A stretch of 64,000 bases of DNA from Salinimicrobium tongyeongense (GTDB taxonomy: Bacteria; Bacteroidota; Bacteroidia; Flavobacteriales; Flavobacteriaceae): NCBI RefSeq assembly GCF_026109735.1, contig NZ_CP069620.1, positions 992,001 through 1,056,000 of the forward strand. The letters are read 5' to 3'. The notes beneath the pieces are model-generated. The model saw only the letters and a program-made list of their open reading frames with translations, was not told the origin of the DNA and ran no database searches. Every line of letters starts with the position of its first letter. Positions within the stretch are counted from its first letter, which is position 1. The position numbers and the translations under genes were made by a program. This document shows, piece after piece, positions 18,457 to 26,468 of this stretch.

Positions 18457-19415
18457 TACTTTCGGGGTTTATATTTAGATTTATTGAATATGCTTTCTGC
18501 ATCTGTCTTTATCATCTCCTCAACAGAAACGTCATTTTTTTCCATGAATTGCCGCACTATCTGCCAGCCAAGATATTGGCCCAGGCGTGGCGGAGCTTCA
18601 GCATCAAGTTCCAGAAAGAATTTAGAGAAAGGCGCCGGATACAAAAACCTCGTCTGCAGATCGGAATCTGAAGAATACAGCAGTTCCCGCTCAACAAAAT
18701 AGCGCCAAATCTGGTCTTCATTAGCTTCAGCCCAGGCCAGTTCTTCAGGTAAATAGGTCATTTTTTGGGCTTCCGTTTTAAACGGCAGTAAAATATCTTT
18801 GAGGTACAGGAGCTTTCCATAGTAAACCATGTGCGCAAGGAAACTTCGTGAAGAAGGCCCGGGCACCAGGGTTTGAGCAAATGCTTCGGCGGCATCAACG
18901 GCGATTTGCTCTTTGCGCATTTCCTTTTTTATGTAATCCTGTACGCCTACATAGAGCGGGTGATCCATGCCCAAATACGTATCGAGGGCCACCAGCAGCA
19001 GGGAATCTGCCCACACCACCTGGTTGCGATAGTCAACATCAGAAGTGAGGGTAATTACCTTCGGAATGTTGCGCTCCGGGAAATAGTACTTTATATGCTG
19101 GAAAAGCTGCTCCAGCTCATCTTCTGTTTCCTTTAGATCGGGGAACTGGGTAGCTACGGCTTTGTTAAGCTCCAGTTGAATGGTGTCTTCCATTTTTTGT
19201 ACCCAAAGAATGTCGGGATACTGCCGCGGAAAAAGGAAAGAAAATTCTTTTTTTAGGGCCGGCAGACTATCGGCTGTGGCATTTGCAAAGCGTTGATCAA
19301 ATCTCTGCACCTCCAAATCTACAGGAATAGCTGCGATCTCTTTTTCCTTCCTGTCATCTTCGGCACAAGATAAAAGGCTGGCAAACAGGCAGTAAAAAAG
19401 GACTTTTTTTAACAT
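18456..19415 (-). CDS. gldB: Gliding motility lipoprotein GldB
   Basis: A periplasm-facing lipoprotein of 319 aa: signal peptide MLKKVLFYCLFASLLSC with a lipobox ending at Cys17, then a soluble domain (VDLEVQRFDQRFA..., with RNIPKVITLTSDVDYRNQVVW and YLGMDHPLY) typical of GldB, which is required for gliding and type IX secretion. A TTG six bases further upstream (19421) extends the frame, but ATG 19415 places the signal peptide correctly. Transcribed with gldC and divergently from nadE. Confidence 0.93.
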   Translation of the reverse strand: MLKKVLFYCLFASLLSCAEDDRKEKEIAAIPVDLEVQRFDQRFANATADSLPALKKEFSFLFPRQYPDILWVQKMEDTIQLELNKAVATQFPDLKETEDELEQLFQHIKYYFPERNIPKVITLTSDVDYRNQVVWADSLLLVALDTYLGMDHPLYVGVQDYIKKEMRKEQIAVDAAEAFAQTLVPGPSSRSFLAHMVYYGKLLYLKDILLPFKTEAQKMTYLPEELAWAEANEDQIWRYFVERELLYSSDSDLQTRFLYPAPFSKFFLELDAEAPPRLGQYLGWQIVRQFMEKNDVSVEEMIKTDAESIFNKSKYKPRK

Positions 19416-19470
19416 AAGCAAATTAAGAATGGTTTAACGCAAGCTATTTCCAGATAATTGGCTGAAGAAC

Positions 19471-19513
19471 TATATTTGTTAACAAAGATATATCTCCAAA
19501 AGAAACTGACCAA
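19471..19513. promoter_or_regulatory. Overlapping face-to-face promoters of nadE (+) and gldB (-)
   Basis: TATATTTG (19471-19478, plus) and TATCTTTG (19490-19483, minus) are both exact TAnnTTTG boxes separated by 4 nt and together form an inverted repeat. The minus promoter has TTG (plus-strand CAA 19511-19513) 20 nt before its -7 box. Predicted start sites (about 19485 plus, 19476 minus) cross, so the transcripts overlap by a few bases at their 5' ends. Confidence 0.55.
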
Positions 19514-19518
19514 CACTT

Positions 19519-20307
19519 ATGAAAACTAAACAGGTAATTGATCACATTGTAAACTGGTTAAAAGATTATGCCGCTCAGGCCAAAATGAACGGTTTTGTGG
19601 TTGGAATAAGTGGGGGTGTAGATTCGGCAGTGGTTTCGGCCCTTTGCGCCAAAACCGGAATGAGAACTCTTTGTGTTGAACTTCCCATTCATCAGTCTCA
19701 AGACCAGGTGACCAGGGCACAGGAACACATTGGTAACCTCAAGAAGAAATTTGCCAACGTGGCCGATGTGCAGGTAGACCTCACTTCTACTTTCGATACT
19801 TTTTCCCAGGCAGTGCCCCAGGTAGAGGAAAGCCCAAAGCTGCATCTCTCCATGGCCAACGTGCGCGCAAGATTGCGTATGACCAGCCTTTACTATTTCG
19901 CAGGACTACACAATTACCTGGTAGCCGGAACAGGCAATAAAGTGGAAGATTTTGGCGTGGGATTCTTTACAAAATACGGGGATGGCGGTGTAGACCTTTC
20001 TCCCATTGCCGACCTCATGAAAAGTGAAGTCTACGAGATTGCCCGGGAACTCGATGTGATTAACAGTATTATAATCGCTGCCCCTACCGATGGCCTATTT
20101 GGCGACAGCCGCAGCGATGAGGACCAGATAGGAGCCAGTTACGACGAACTCGAATGGGCTATGAAGGAAGCCGAAAAAGGCAAAACGCAAGACGATTTTA
20201 CAGGACGCCAGCAGGAAGTTTTTCACATTTACAAAATGCGGCATAATGCCAATAAACACAAAATGGAACCCATTCCCGTTTGTGAAATTCCTCTTGACCT
20301 GAAATAA
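19519..20307 (+). CDS. nadE: NAD(+) synthase NadE (short, ammonia-type)
   Basis: Amidates deamido-NAD to NAD+ using ATP in the cytoplasm, the last step of NAD biosynthesis. The ATP-pyrophosphatase P-loop SGGVDS (31-36), the GTGNKVEDFGVGFFTKYGDGGVD segment and the conserved DEDQIGASYDELE region are intact. At 262 aa it lacks an N-terminal glutaminase domain, so free ammonia or a separate glutaminase must supply nitrogen. Divergent neighbour of gldB, a conserved flavobacterial arrangement. Confidence 0.96.
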   Translation: MKTKQVIDHIVNWLKDYAAQAKMNGFVVGISGGVDSAVVSALCAKTGMRTLCVELPIHQSQDQVTRAQEHIGNLKKKFANVADVQVDLTSTFDTFSQAVPQVEESPKLHLSMANVRARLRMTSLYYFAGLHNYLVAGTGNKVEDFGVGFFTKYGDGGVDLSPIADLMKSEVYEIARELDVINSIIIAAPTDGLFGDSRSDEDQIGASYDELEWAMKEAEKGKTQDDFTGRQQEVFHIYKMRHNANKHKMEPIPVCEIPLDLK

Positions 20308-20317
20308 TTGCAGTTTA

Positions 20318-20337
20318 TCGAAAAAATTATTTTTCGA
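20318..20337 (+). terminator. Weak hairpin after nadE
   Basis: A perfect 8-bp palindromic stem TCGAAAAA/TTTTTCGA with a 4-nt loop, 10 nt after the nadE stop. It is AT-rich and lacks a following T run, so termination efficiency is uncertain. Confidence 0.4.
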
Positions 20338-20447
20338 GAGAATTAGGCAGTAAATTTCATTCTCCCCCTTACTTTACGATCGAAAACTATTAATCAGAAG
20401 ATTATGATGGGAATGCCCATGGAATTTCTTGTGCTAAAATTCGAACA

Positions 20448-21086
20448 ATGACTAAAATTCTAATTGCAGACCACCACCCCATAACCCGAATGGGAATTTC
20501 TTCTCTCCTGGAGAAGGAAGGGGTGTACGAAGTAGTGGGAAAAGTGACCAACGGGAAGGATCTTTTTAAAGCCTTGAAAACCAAAAATCCCGATGTACTG
20601 ATCCTGGAAATTGACCTGCCCGAAATTAACGGAATCACCGCCTTACGAACCATAAAATCTGAAAACCCGGGAACAAAGATCCTCATTCTTAGCTGCCATC
20701 CCGAAGAGATGTACGCCCTCAATTCCATAAAGGCAGGAGCCTCTGCTTACCTCTCAAAAACGGCATCTACAGAGGTGCTTACCGAAGCAGTTCACCAGGT
20801 AGCACGCGGCGGCATCTACCTCAACAAGGAAATAAGTGAAAAAATTAATACCGGCACCACGAGAACAAACAACCTTGTTTCCCGGTACAAAAAACTTTCT
20901 ACCCGTGAGATTGAAGTGCTCAACCTGCTTTCTACCGGGAAACGCAATAAAGATATTGCCGAAGCTTTGGATATTAATGAAAAAACGGTGAGCACATACA
21001 AGACCAGGCTGCTTAAAAAATTGAGGGTAGACAACCTTGCCGATCTTATTAACCAGGCACGCCTGCTGCAAATTAGACCTACATAA
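20448..21086 (+). CDS. Atypical NarL/FixJ-family response regulator
   Basis: A 212-aa cytoplasmic transcription factor: receiver domain (1-118) and LuxR-type HTH (about 146-205, KLSTREIEVLNLLSTGKRNKDIAEAL..). The receiver is unusual. Where NarL has the phospho-accepting Asp (DVVLMDI), this protein has Glu54 (DVLILEIDLPEING), and the acidic pair DD is D8-H9. The Lys switch residue (YLSK) remains. It probably works without phosphorylation, possibly in a constitutively active state. No histidine kinase is nearby. An ATGA overlap couples it to a 15-codon upstream frame (20404-20451). Convergent with dnaG, overlapping it by 8 nt. Confidence 0.88.
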   Translation: MTKILIADHHPITRMGISSLLEKEGVYEVVGKVTNGKDLFKALKTKNPDVLILEIDLPEINGITALRTIKSENPGTKILILSCHPEEMYALNSIKAGASAYLSKTASTEVLTEAVHQVARGGIYLNKEISEKINTGTTRTNNLVSRYKKLSTREIEVLNLLSTGKRNKDIAEALDINEKTVSTYKTRLLKKLRVDNLADLINQARLLQIRPT

Positions 21087-23031
21087 CCCGGTTGAGCTTG
21101 CCCGAAAGGACTTTTTTAAGGGAAATGTAATCCATAATATCCTGTAGAATACCGGTTGATTCTTCGGGGGGAACTTCCTTAATTTTGCGGTTGAGTTCGT
21201 TTATTTTCCTGTTGACAAGATACCTCCTTAAAGCCAGAATGGTCTCATTTACGAGTCGGCCGATTTCAGCTTTTTTCCCCTTCACAAAAATTTCCATCCT
21301 CTCCCAGTCGTGAAGCACATACTGCTCTTCGTCCATTAGAATACTTGTAACTTCCGAAGCATTTTCAGGCGCGAGCTCATTCACAAAAGTGTCTATAGAA
21401 AATTCCTGCTCTTCGTTGTATTTCTTAATGACCAGCTGATAGATCTTCTGAAAATGTTCATTGGCAAAAGCCACCTCATCTTCCTGCAAATCAAGAAAGA
21501 TCTTTTCGTATACCTTGGCCCTCACTATTTCGGGTTCCAGGGAGATCTCGCCTTTCTCGTCAACTTTCACCACCAGGTCTTCAAAATCTTCTTCTATCAT
21601 GCCATAATGCAGCAAAAGGCTTATAATAGTTCGCTCCAACACATAGAGTTCATCAACTTTCACCTGTGGCCCCGGCTCATCCCTCACTACTTCAAACTGC
21701 TTCGTTTTCTTTGGTGCCGATTTAGCAGTTGATTTCCCGGACAACTGGGCCAAAGTGGTAAACAAAACATCTTCAGAAATATCCATGATGCGCGAGGTCT
21801 CCTGCACATAAACTTCCTGCTGAATATTATCCGGAATTTTGGAGATACTGCTCACCATATCCCTGATAAGGGAAGCTTTCTTTACCGGATCATTCTTTGC
21901 CTCCTCCATCAACAGGGAAGCTTTATAATTGATAAAATCCTTGGAATTATGCTCCAGGTAAAGCCTTATATCTTCTTCGGAATTCTTCTTTGCAAAACTA
22001 TCGGGGTCTTCTCCTTCCGGGAAAGCACACACCTTCACGTTCATGCCCTGCTCCAGAATAAGATCTATCCCTCTAATGGAAGCGCGCTGCCCTGCGGCAT
22101 CGCTGTCAAAAAGTACCGTGATATTCTTTGTGAGGCGGTTAATAAGCCTTATCTGTTCTGGCGTCAAAGCCGTTCCCGAAGAAGAGACCACATTTTCTAT
22201 CCCCGCCTGGTTGAACTGTATCACATCGGTATATCCCTCTACCAGGTAACAGTTATCTTCTTTGGCGATAGCCTGTTTGGCATGGTAAATCCCGTAAAGC
22301 ACCTTGCTTTTATGGTAGATCTCGCTCTCGGGACTGTTGAGGTATTTCGCAGCTTTTCTGTCATTCCCGAGTATCCTGCCGCCAAAACCCAAAACCCTGC
22401 CCGACATTGACTGAATGGGAAACATCACCCGGCCTTTAAACCTGTCGAACTGTTTGTCCTCCTTAACTATAGTAAGCCCGGTCTTCTCGAGGTATTCCAG
22501 CTTATAACCTTTGCCCAGGGCTTCATTGGTAAAGGCGTTCCAGTCATCAAGACAATAGCCCAGGCCAAATTTAGCAATGGTTTCATCGGTAAATCCGCGC
22601 TCCCTGAAGTAGCTCAGGCCAATTGCCTTGCCCAATTCGGTTTTAAGCAGGTTATCCTGAAAGTACTTTGCAGCAAACTCAGATACCAGGTACATGCTTT
22701 CCCGCTCATTGGCCTGCTCCTTTTGTTCCTGGCTCTGCTCGGTCTCCTCCACCTCAATATTGTATTTATTGGCGAGGTATTTTATAGCTTCAGGATAAGT
22801 GAAATGTTCGTGTTCCATCAGGAAAGCCACCACATTTCCACCTTTTCCGCTGGAGAAATCTTTCCATATCTGCTTCACCGGAGACACCATGAAACTGGGT
22901 GTGCGCTCATCGCTGAACGGGCTCAATCCCTTGTAGTTACTACCCGATTTCTTCAGGTTCACAAAATCACCCAGCACCTCCTCTACGCGGGAAGCTTCAA
23001 AAACCTTATCTATGGTGTTTTTTGAGATCAC
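21079..23031 (-). CDS. dnaG: DNA primase DnaG
   Basis: Synthesises RNA primers at the replication fork. The N-terminal zinc-binding-like domain (about 30-95), the catalytic TOPRIM core (EGYTDVIQFNQAGIENVVSSSGTALT then VLFDSDAAGQRA) and a C-terminal helicase-interaction region are present; 650 aa is normal for Bacteroidetes. Notably the four CHC2 zinc ligands are missing: GLSPFSDERTPSF replaces the usual LCPFH and KDFSSGKGG replaces HCFGCGKGG. The start is a GTG (23031-23029), because ISKNTIDKVF is the expected N-terminus and no ATG lies nearby. Confidence 0.96.
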   Translation of the reverse strand: MISKNTIDKVFEASRVEEVLGDFVNLKKSGSNYKGLSPFSDERTPSFMVSPVKQIWKDFSSGKGGNVVAFLMEHEHFTYPEAIKYLANKYNIEVEETEQSQEQKEQANERESMYLVSEFAAKYFQDNLLKTELGKAIGLSYFRERGFTDETIAKFGLGYCLDDWNAFTNEALGKGYKLEYLEKTGLTIVKEDKQFDRFKGRVMFPIQSMSGRVLGFGGRILGNDRKAAKYLNSPESEIYHKSKVLYGIYHAKQAIAKEDNCYLVEGYTDVIQFNQAGIENVVSSSGTALTPEQIRLINRLTKNITVLFDSDAAGQRASIRGIDLILEQGMNVKVCAFPEGEDPDSFAKKNSEEDIRLYLEHNSKDFINYKASLLMEEAKNDPVKKASLIRDMVSSISKIPDNIQQEVYVQETSRIMDISEDVLFTTLAQLSGKSTAKSAPKKTKQFEVVRDEPGPQVKVDELYVLERTIISLLLHYGMIEEDFEDLVVKVDEKGEISLEPEIVRAKVYEKIFLDLQEDEVAFANEHFQKIYQLVIKKYNEEQEFSIDTFVNELAPENASEVTSILMDEEQYVLHDWERMEIFVKGKKAEIGRLVNETILALRRYLVNRKINELNRKIKEVPPEESTGILQDIMDYISLKKVLSGKLNRVM

Positions 23032-23151
23032 TTTTACTGCGGAAATTTTGGCAAATGTAAGCTATCTAAAAAAAAGAAAAGGATCAGGCTATTGAAAATA
23101 CTTACCTGGTTTTCCTGTGAGGCTTTATTGTATATTCTCTTCTAATGATAC

Positions 23152-23305
23152 TCACAAGCTCAATTTTGCAGGGTTTTGCCGGCAGTCCCAGATGGTGAGG
23201 ATGAGGATATTTAATACGTATCACAATGAGATTATACTATTTGAGACCTCCTTCTATTTCCTTTACAGATTTACCCCAGTAAAAATATGGCCTCCTTATA
23301 ACATC
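23152..23305 (-). pseudogene. Remnant of a RelE/ParE-type toxin gene
   Basis: No intact gene lies between dnaG and the toxin-antitoxin pair (23032-23326). On the minus strand two adjacent frames give RPYFYWGKSVKEIEGGLK, stop, YNLIVIRIKY, and after a shift ILILTIWDCRQNPAKLSL with a stop at 23152-23154. This order resembles the C-terminal half of Bacteroidetes RelE/ParE toxins (GK.., YNLIFYRI, then ILTIWDCRQNP). At least one stop and one frameshift make it non-functional. The identification rests on short motifs and is tentative. Confidence 0.4.
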
Positions 23306-23326
23306 TAATTTTTTTCTAATAATTCA

Positions 23327-23596
23327 TTATGGGAATTTTTTGTATATATCCTTGCGGTGCAGTACAGTCACAAAGCGTATAGTGTTTGGTTTAAGAAACT
23401 GTATTCCCATTCTATAATCCCCAATTTTAACTCTGTAGTAATTAGAATAGCCAACAATTTTCCTGACATTTTTAAGATCTTTTAAAGTCGTTGCTTCTGC
23501 ATATTCCAGAATTAAAAATTCAATAGCTTCAAAAAGTTTTTTGTCCTTAATTTTATCAAGTGCTTTTTCAAAACTGCGATCAAATTCTAATTCCAT
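23327..23596 (-). CDS. Type II toxin, RelE/ParE superfamily
   Basis: An 89-aa basic protein with the RelE/StbE fold pattern: N-terminal helices (SFEKALDKIKDKKLFEAIEFLI), then beta strands containing VGYSNYYRVKIGDYRMGIQF and a C-terminal VTVLHRKDIYKKFP. RelE relatives cleave mRNA on the ribosome; ParE relatives target gyrase. The residues GDYRMGI and HRKDIY favour the RelE side, but this is inference. It starts within the antitoxin stop (TAATG at 23596), the usual coupled antitoxin-first order. Confidence 0.85.
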   Translation of the reverse strand: MELEFDRSFEKALDKIKDKKLFEAIEFLILEYAEATTLKDLKNVRKIVGYSNYYRVKIGDYRMGIQFLKPNTIRFVTVLHRKDIYKKFP

Positions 23597-23793
23597 TATT
23601 CCCTGAGTTTCTTCAATATTGAAGTCTTGCTCACATCCCTACCGGTTATTTCCGTATCCATGATTTGCCCTAAAAGAAAATCTTCCTGCTCTTCCTTAGA
23701 AAGGATTTTTCCTTCTTCTCCCAATCTTTTAACCAGTTCAAGAATTAACTCGGCATTCCCAGATTTCTTTGTATTAATAATTAAAGTATCCAT
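23596..23793 (-). CDS. Antitoxin of the RelE-type pair
   Basis: A 65-aa acidic protein (MDTLIINTKKSGNAELILELVKRLG...) that starts like small Bacteroidetes antitoxins with a short beta strand and a helix, followed by a Glu-rich linker and a C-terminal segment (KTSILKKLRE) likely to wrap the toxin. It is directly upstream of and coupled to the toxin gene. No classical DNA-binding motif is obvious, though the N-terminal strand may act as a ribbon-helix-helix. Function inferred from position and size. Confidence 0.8.
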   Translation of the reverse strand: MDTLIINTKKSGNAELILELVKRLGEEGKILSKEEQEDFLLGQIMDTEITGRDVSKTSILKKLRE

Positions 23794-23903
23794 TTGTCGT
23801 GATATTGTTCTTTGTTTTAAAGATAATAAAAAACGGAATCTTTCTTACTCTCAGGTATGGAGCTGATAAATACAGTAATCCTTTATTTTATTGAAAGTAA
23901 CGA

Positions 23904-24932
23904 CTAATTCACATCAAATCTCAATCCCACAGAAATATTATGTAGATCGGTAGCCTGATCTTTAAAAATCGTATTAAGATCGTACTTCACATACAAGGCT
24001 GTGCCACCAAGGCCCACATATCCGCTAAGGCCGTAGATAAAGTCATTGGTGTTGTAATCACCTTTCAGTTTCTCCTTTACCTTCTCCCCGTCTTCTTCGT
24101 ACTTCAGTTTTTGACGTTCTCCCAGGTTCACCCCTGCGTAACCCCCCAGCCCAATCTTGAATTGATTTCGGGTTGAGAACCAAACGCTGCGGGGAGATTC
24201 CACTTTCTTTGAAGGGCCAAATTCAAAGTGTACCGGGAAAACCAGGTGATCCATTCTGAATTTCGACTTGTCAAGTTCCAGCGGAAATTCTTCAAGTCCG
24301 ATCTCTCCCTCATCCTCTACAAAATAGCGGTTATCTGTAGGTTTTAAGCCGTTAAACTGAAAGGAAAACCCATACCTCAACCTCATAAAATTAGATTTTT
24401 CGAACACCCGGGTCCTCCATGCCATCCCAATTTCAAAGAAACGGCTGCCCCCTACTTTAAAATCTGAATCATTGACCGACTGCCCGTCGGCCAAAGCATT
24501 ATTGAAACCCACCGCCATTACAAGGTGCGTAGAAGTGCGGCTGTAACGGCTTTTGTCAAACCAGTTGTCATCCTCCTGGTCTTCCATTTCTTCTGCTTCA
24601 CCCCACGACCATTCATCGCGACTTTCTTCCCTTGTAAGTAAAGCGATCTGGTTATCGATAATGGCCACGCGGTTTTGAATGTTCATTGCGCGTTTTCGGG
24701 CTGCCTCACTTTTCAGCTTTTCGGCTTCTTCCCAGTCAATTTCTTTTGCTTCGGCACGCCGGTTTATGGCCTCCACTTCTTTTTTAAGCTCCTGCTTTTC
24801 TTCGGCGATGATCTGCTCCTTCTGCTGTTCAAGCTGTTCGATCTTTTCTGAATTCGTTTGTTCCTGGGCTACAGCCGGGTTAACAACTACCGAACAAAAG
24901 ATGAGGAGCATTAAAAAGATATTTTTTTTCAT
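23904..24932 (-). CDS. Outer membrane beta-barrel protein with N-terminal coiled coil
   Basis: Signal peptide MKKNIFLMLLIFCSVVVNPAVAQ, then a highly charged coiled coil (about 25-105, QLEQQKEQIIAEEKQELKKEVEAINRRAEAKEIDWEEAE in pieces) and a beta-barrel region of about 220 residues ending in YVKYDLNTIFKDQATDLHNISVGLRFDVN, with alternating hydrophobic strands and a C-terminal aromatic-poor last strand. No enzymatic motif. It lies 64 nt downstream of the anti-sigma gene in the same direction, so it may be part of the same envelope-stress unit; the exact role is unknown. Confidence 0.75.
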   Translation of the reverse strand: MKKNIFLMLLIFCSVVVNPAVAQEQTNSEKIEQLEQQKEQIIAEEKQELKKEVEAINRRAEAKEIDWEEAEKLKSEAARKRAMNIQNRVAIIDNQIALLTREESRDEWSWGEAEEMEDQEDDNWFDKSRYSRTSTHLVMAVGFNNALADGQSVNDSDFKVGGSRFFEIGMAWRTRVFEKSNFMRLRYGFSFQFNGLKPTDNRYFVEDEGEIGLEEFPLELDKSKFRMDHLVFPVHFEFGPSKKVESPRSVWFSTRNQFKIGLGGYAGVNLGERQKLKYEEDGEKVKEKLKGDYNTNDFIYGLSGYVGLGGTALYVKYDLNTIFKDQATDLHNISVGLRFDVN

Positions 24933-24996
24933 GGTTCTGGTTTTTAGAGGCTTTTAAATAAGCCCGTTAATTGATTGATTGATGAATTGTTTCGTA

Positions 24997-25710
24997 TTAA
25001 AAATCGCGATTTGCCACTGCCGTTTTAGCTCGTGAAATGCCTTCTTTTACCACTTCAAAGACCTTTTGCCTGAAAGACTGCTCCAGCTCGTATTCTACCT
25101 GGTAAAGCAGGTCTTTAGAATTTACCGTAAAAACAGTATCAGCTTTTAATTCGGCAGTTGCCAGCAATAGCAGGGCTTCCACCTCATTATCACTCACTGC
25201 AGCACGGTTTTCATTTACGGCAACTTCCACATTAGCTTCGGCAGGATAGATTTCTTTTAGCGGCTTTTTTTCTTCGGTTACTTCGGAAAAATTCCCCGAA
25301 GCTACTTCGCTTTCTGCTTCAGAAACCATAGCTACAGGGGCCTCAAAAATGGCATTTTTGACAGGTGTTTCTTCTGAAGCTTTCTCTTCCTCTTCTGCTT
25401 TTTCGTTTTCTTCAGCAGCAGCTATTTGAATCATTTCCGGCTCTAAAGTTTTTTCTTCCAGCACGGGTGGTGCAGGCTTTTCCTCTACCAGTTGTGGTTC
25501 TTCCGAAGTAAATGGGGTATTAAAATAGGTCTCCACCACAAAGAAGAAAGTGGCAACAGCTGCAACTGCGCTTATCCACAGCAGGTAAGGCCGTTTTTTC
25601 TTTTTGTGCTCCAGCCGCTGTTCCAGCTTTTCCCAGCCACTGGCCGAGGGCCTGATCTCCCTGCCATCGAGCAGCTTTTTTAGGTTCTTTTCAAATCTTT
25701 CCGGTTCCAT
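24997..25710 (-). CDS. Probable membrane-bound anti-sigma factor
   Basis: A 237-aa protein with a cytoplasmic N-terminus of about 40 residues (MEPERFEKNLKKLLDGREIRPS), one membrane segment (YLLWISAVAAVATFFFVVETYF, about 42-63) and a Glu/Ala/Pro-rich extracytoplasmic part. No zinc-finger anti-sigma motif is visible. The call rests on the 20-nt overlap with the upstream ECF sigma gene and on the topology, common for flavobacterial sigma/anti-sigma pairs. It would hold the sigma factor at the membrane until an envelope signal. Confidence 0.7.
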   Translation of the reverse strand: MEPERFEKNLKKLLDGREIRPSASGWEKLEQRLEHKKKKRPYLLWISAVAAVATFFFVVETYFNTPFTSEEPQLVEEKPAPPVLEEKTLEPEMIQIAAAEENEKAEEEEKASEETPVKNAIFEAPVAMVSEAESEVASGNFSEVTEEKKPLKEIYPAEANVEVAVNENRAAVSDNEVEALLLLATAELKADTVFTVNSKDLLYQVEYELEQSFRQKVFEVVKEGISRAKTAVANRDF

Positions 25711-26260
25711 ATTCTGTCCTGTTTTCCTGTGCCAGCTTTTCCTGGAGCATTTTTCGCGCCTTGAAAAGCTGCGATTTAGAAGTTCCTTCTGAAATATTCA
25801 GCATTTTTGCTATTTCATGGTGCTTATAACCTTCAACAGCATACATTAAAAACACCATTTTATAACCCTCGGGCAAACCGTCTATCACCTCCTGAATGTG
25901 TGCCGCATTAAATTCAGAAGTGAAAGAGTATGAAAAATCTGCATTTTCGGGCAGCTCGTCTTCAGCAAAAATGTTGCGCTTATTGGTTCTGAGAAAAGAA
26001 ATTGCCTCCCGCACCATGATCTTGCGCATCCAGCCTTCAAAACTGCCTTCCTCCCTAAAATCTTCCAGGTGGGTGAAGACCTTAAAAAAGCCGTTGAGCA
26101 TCACTTCTTCGGCGTGATGCAAATCTTTCACATATTGCCTGCAAATGCTTAACATCTTCCCCGAATTTTTCTCATAGATCTTTCGCTGTGCCTGCCGGTT
26201 GCCCGCAGCCGCACGTTTTATCAACAGAGCATCATTTTTAAAGAGTTGAATTACTTTCAC
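25691..26260 (-). CDS. ECF-type RNA polymerase sigma factor
   Basis: A 189-aa sigma-70 family protein with region 2 (KIYEKNSGKMLSICRQYVKDLHHAEEVMLNGFFKVFTHLEDFR) and region 4 (EVIDGLPEGYKMVFLMYAVEGYKHHEIAKMLNISEGTSKSQLFKARKMLQ, seen in order). No region 1.1 or 3, as in all ECF factors. It starts at a GTG (26260-26258); no ATG is suitably placed. It overlaps the putative anti-sigma gene by 20 nt. TAACTTTC (26310-26303) upstream could be a -7 box. Target genes are unknown. Confidence 0.9.
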   Translation of the reverse strand: MKVIQLFKNDALLIKRAAAGNRQAQRKIYEKNSGKMLSICRQYVKDLHHAEEVMLNGFFKVFTHLEDFREEGSFEGWMRKIMVREAISFLRTNKRNIFAEDELPENADFSYSFTSEFNAAHIQEVIDGLPEGYKMVFLMYAVEGYKHHEIAKMLNISEGTSKSQLFKARKMLQEKLAQENRTEYGTGKI

Positions 26261-26468
26261 CTGCTTAGCTTTTCAAAAGGCCTTCTATTAACATAGACGA
26301 GTGAAAGTTACAAAAGGTTGCCTGAGGCTTTAGATTTTTTTCAAAATAAGCTGTGGCAGCTTCATTCAAATCTTCTCAAAAAGGGAAATTCAAGTGGAGA
26401 TTAACAGGCCTCAGCCCAATAGAAACAAGAAAAAAACTTATCTTAGAGGCTTTTAACACCCCTACCTT

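Noticed and set aside
23117-23308. A 63-codon plus-strand frame between dnaG and the toxin gene
   Set aside because: It begins with GTG, has no recognisable domain and runs antisense to fragments that resemble a decayed toxin gene.
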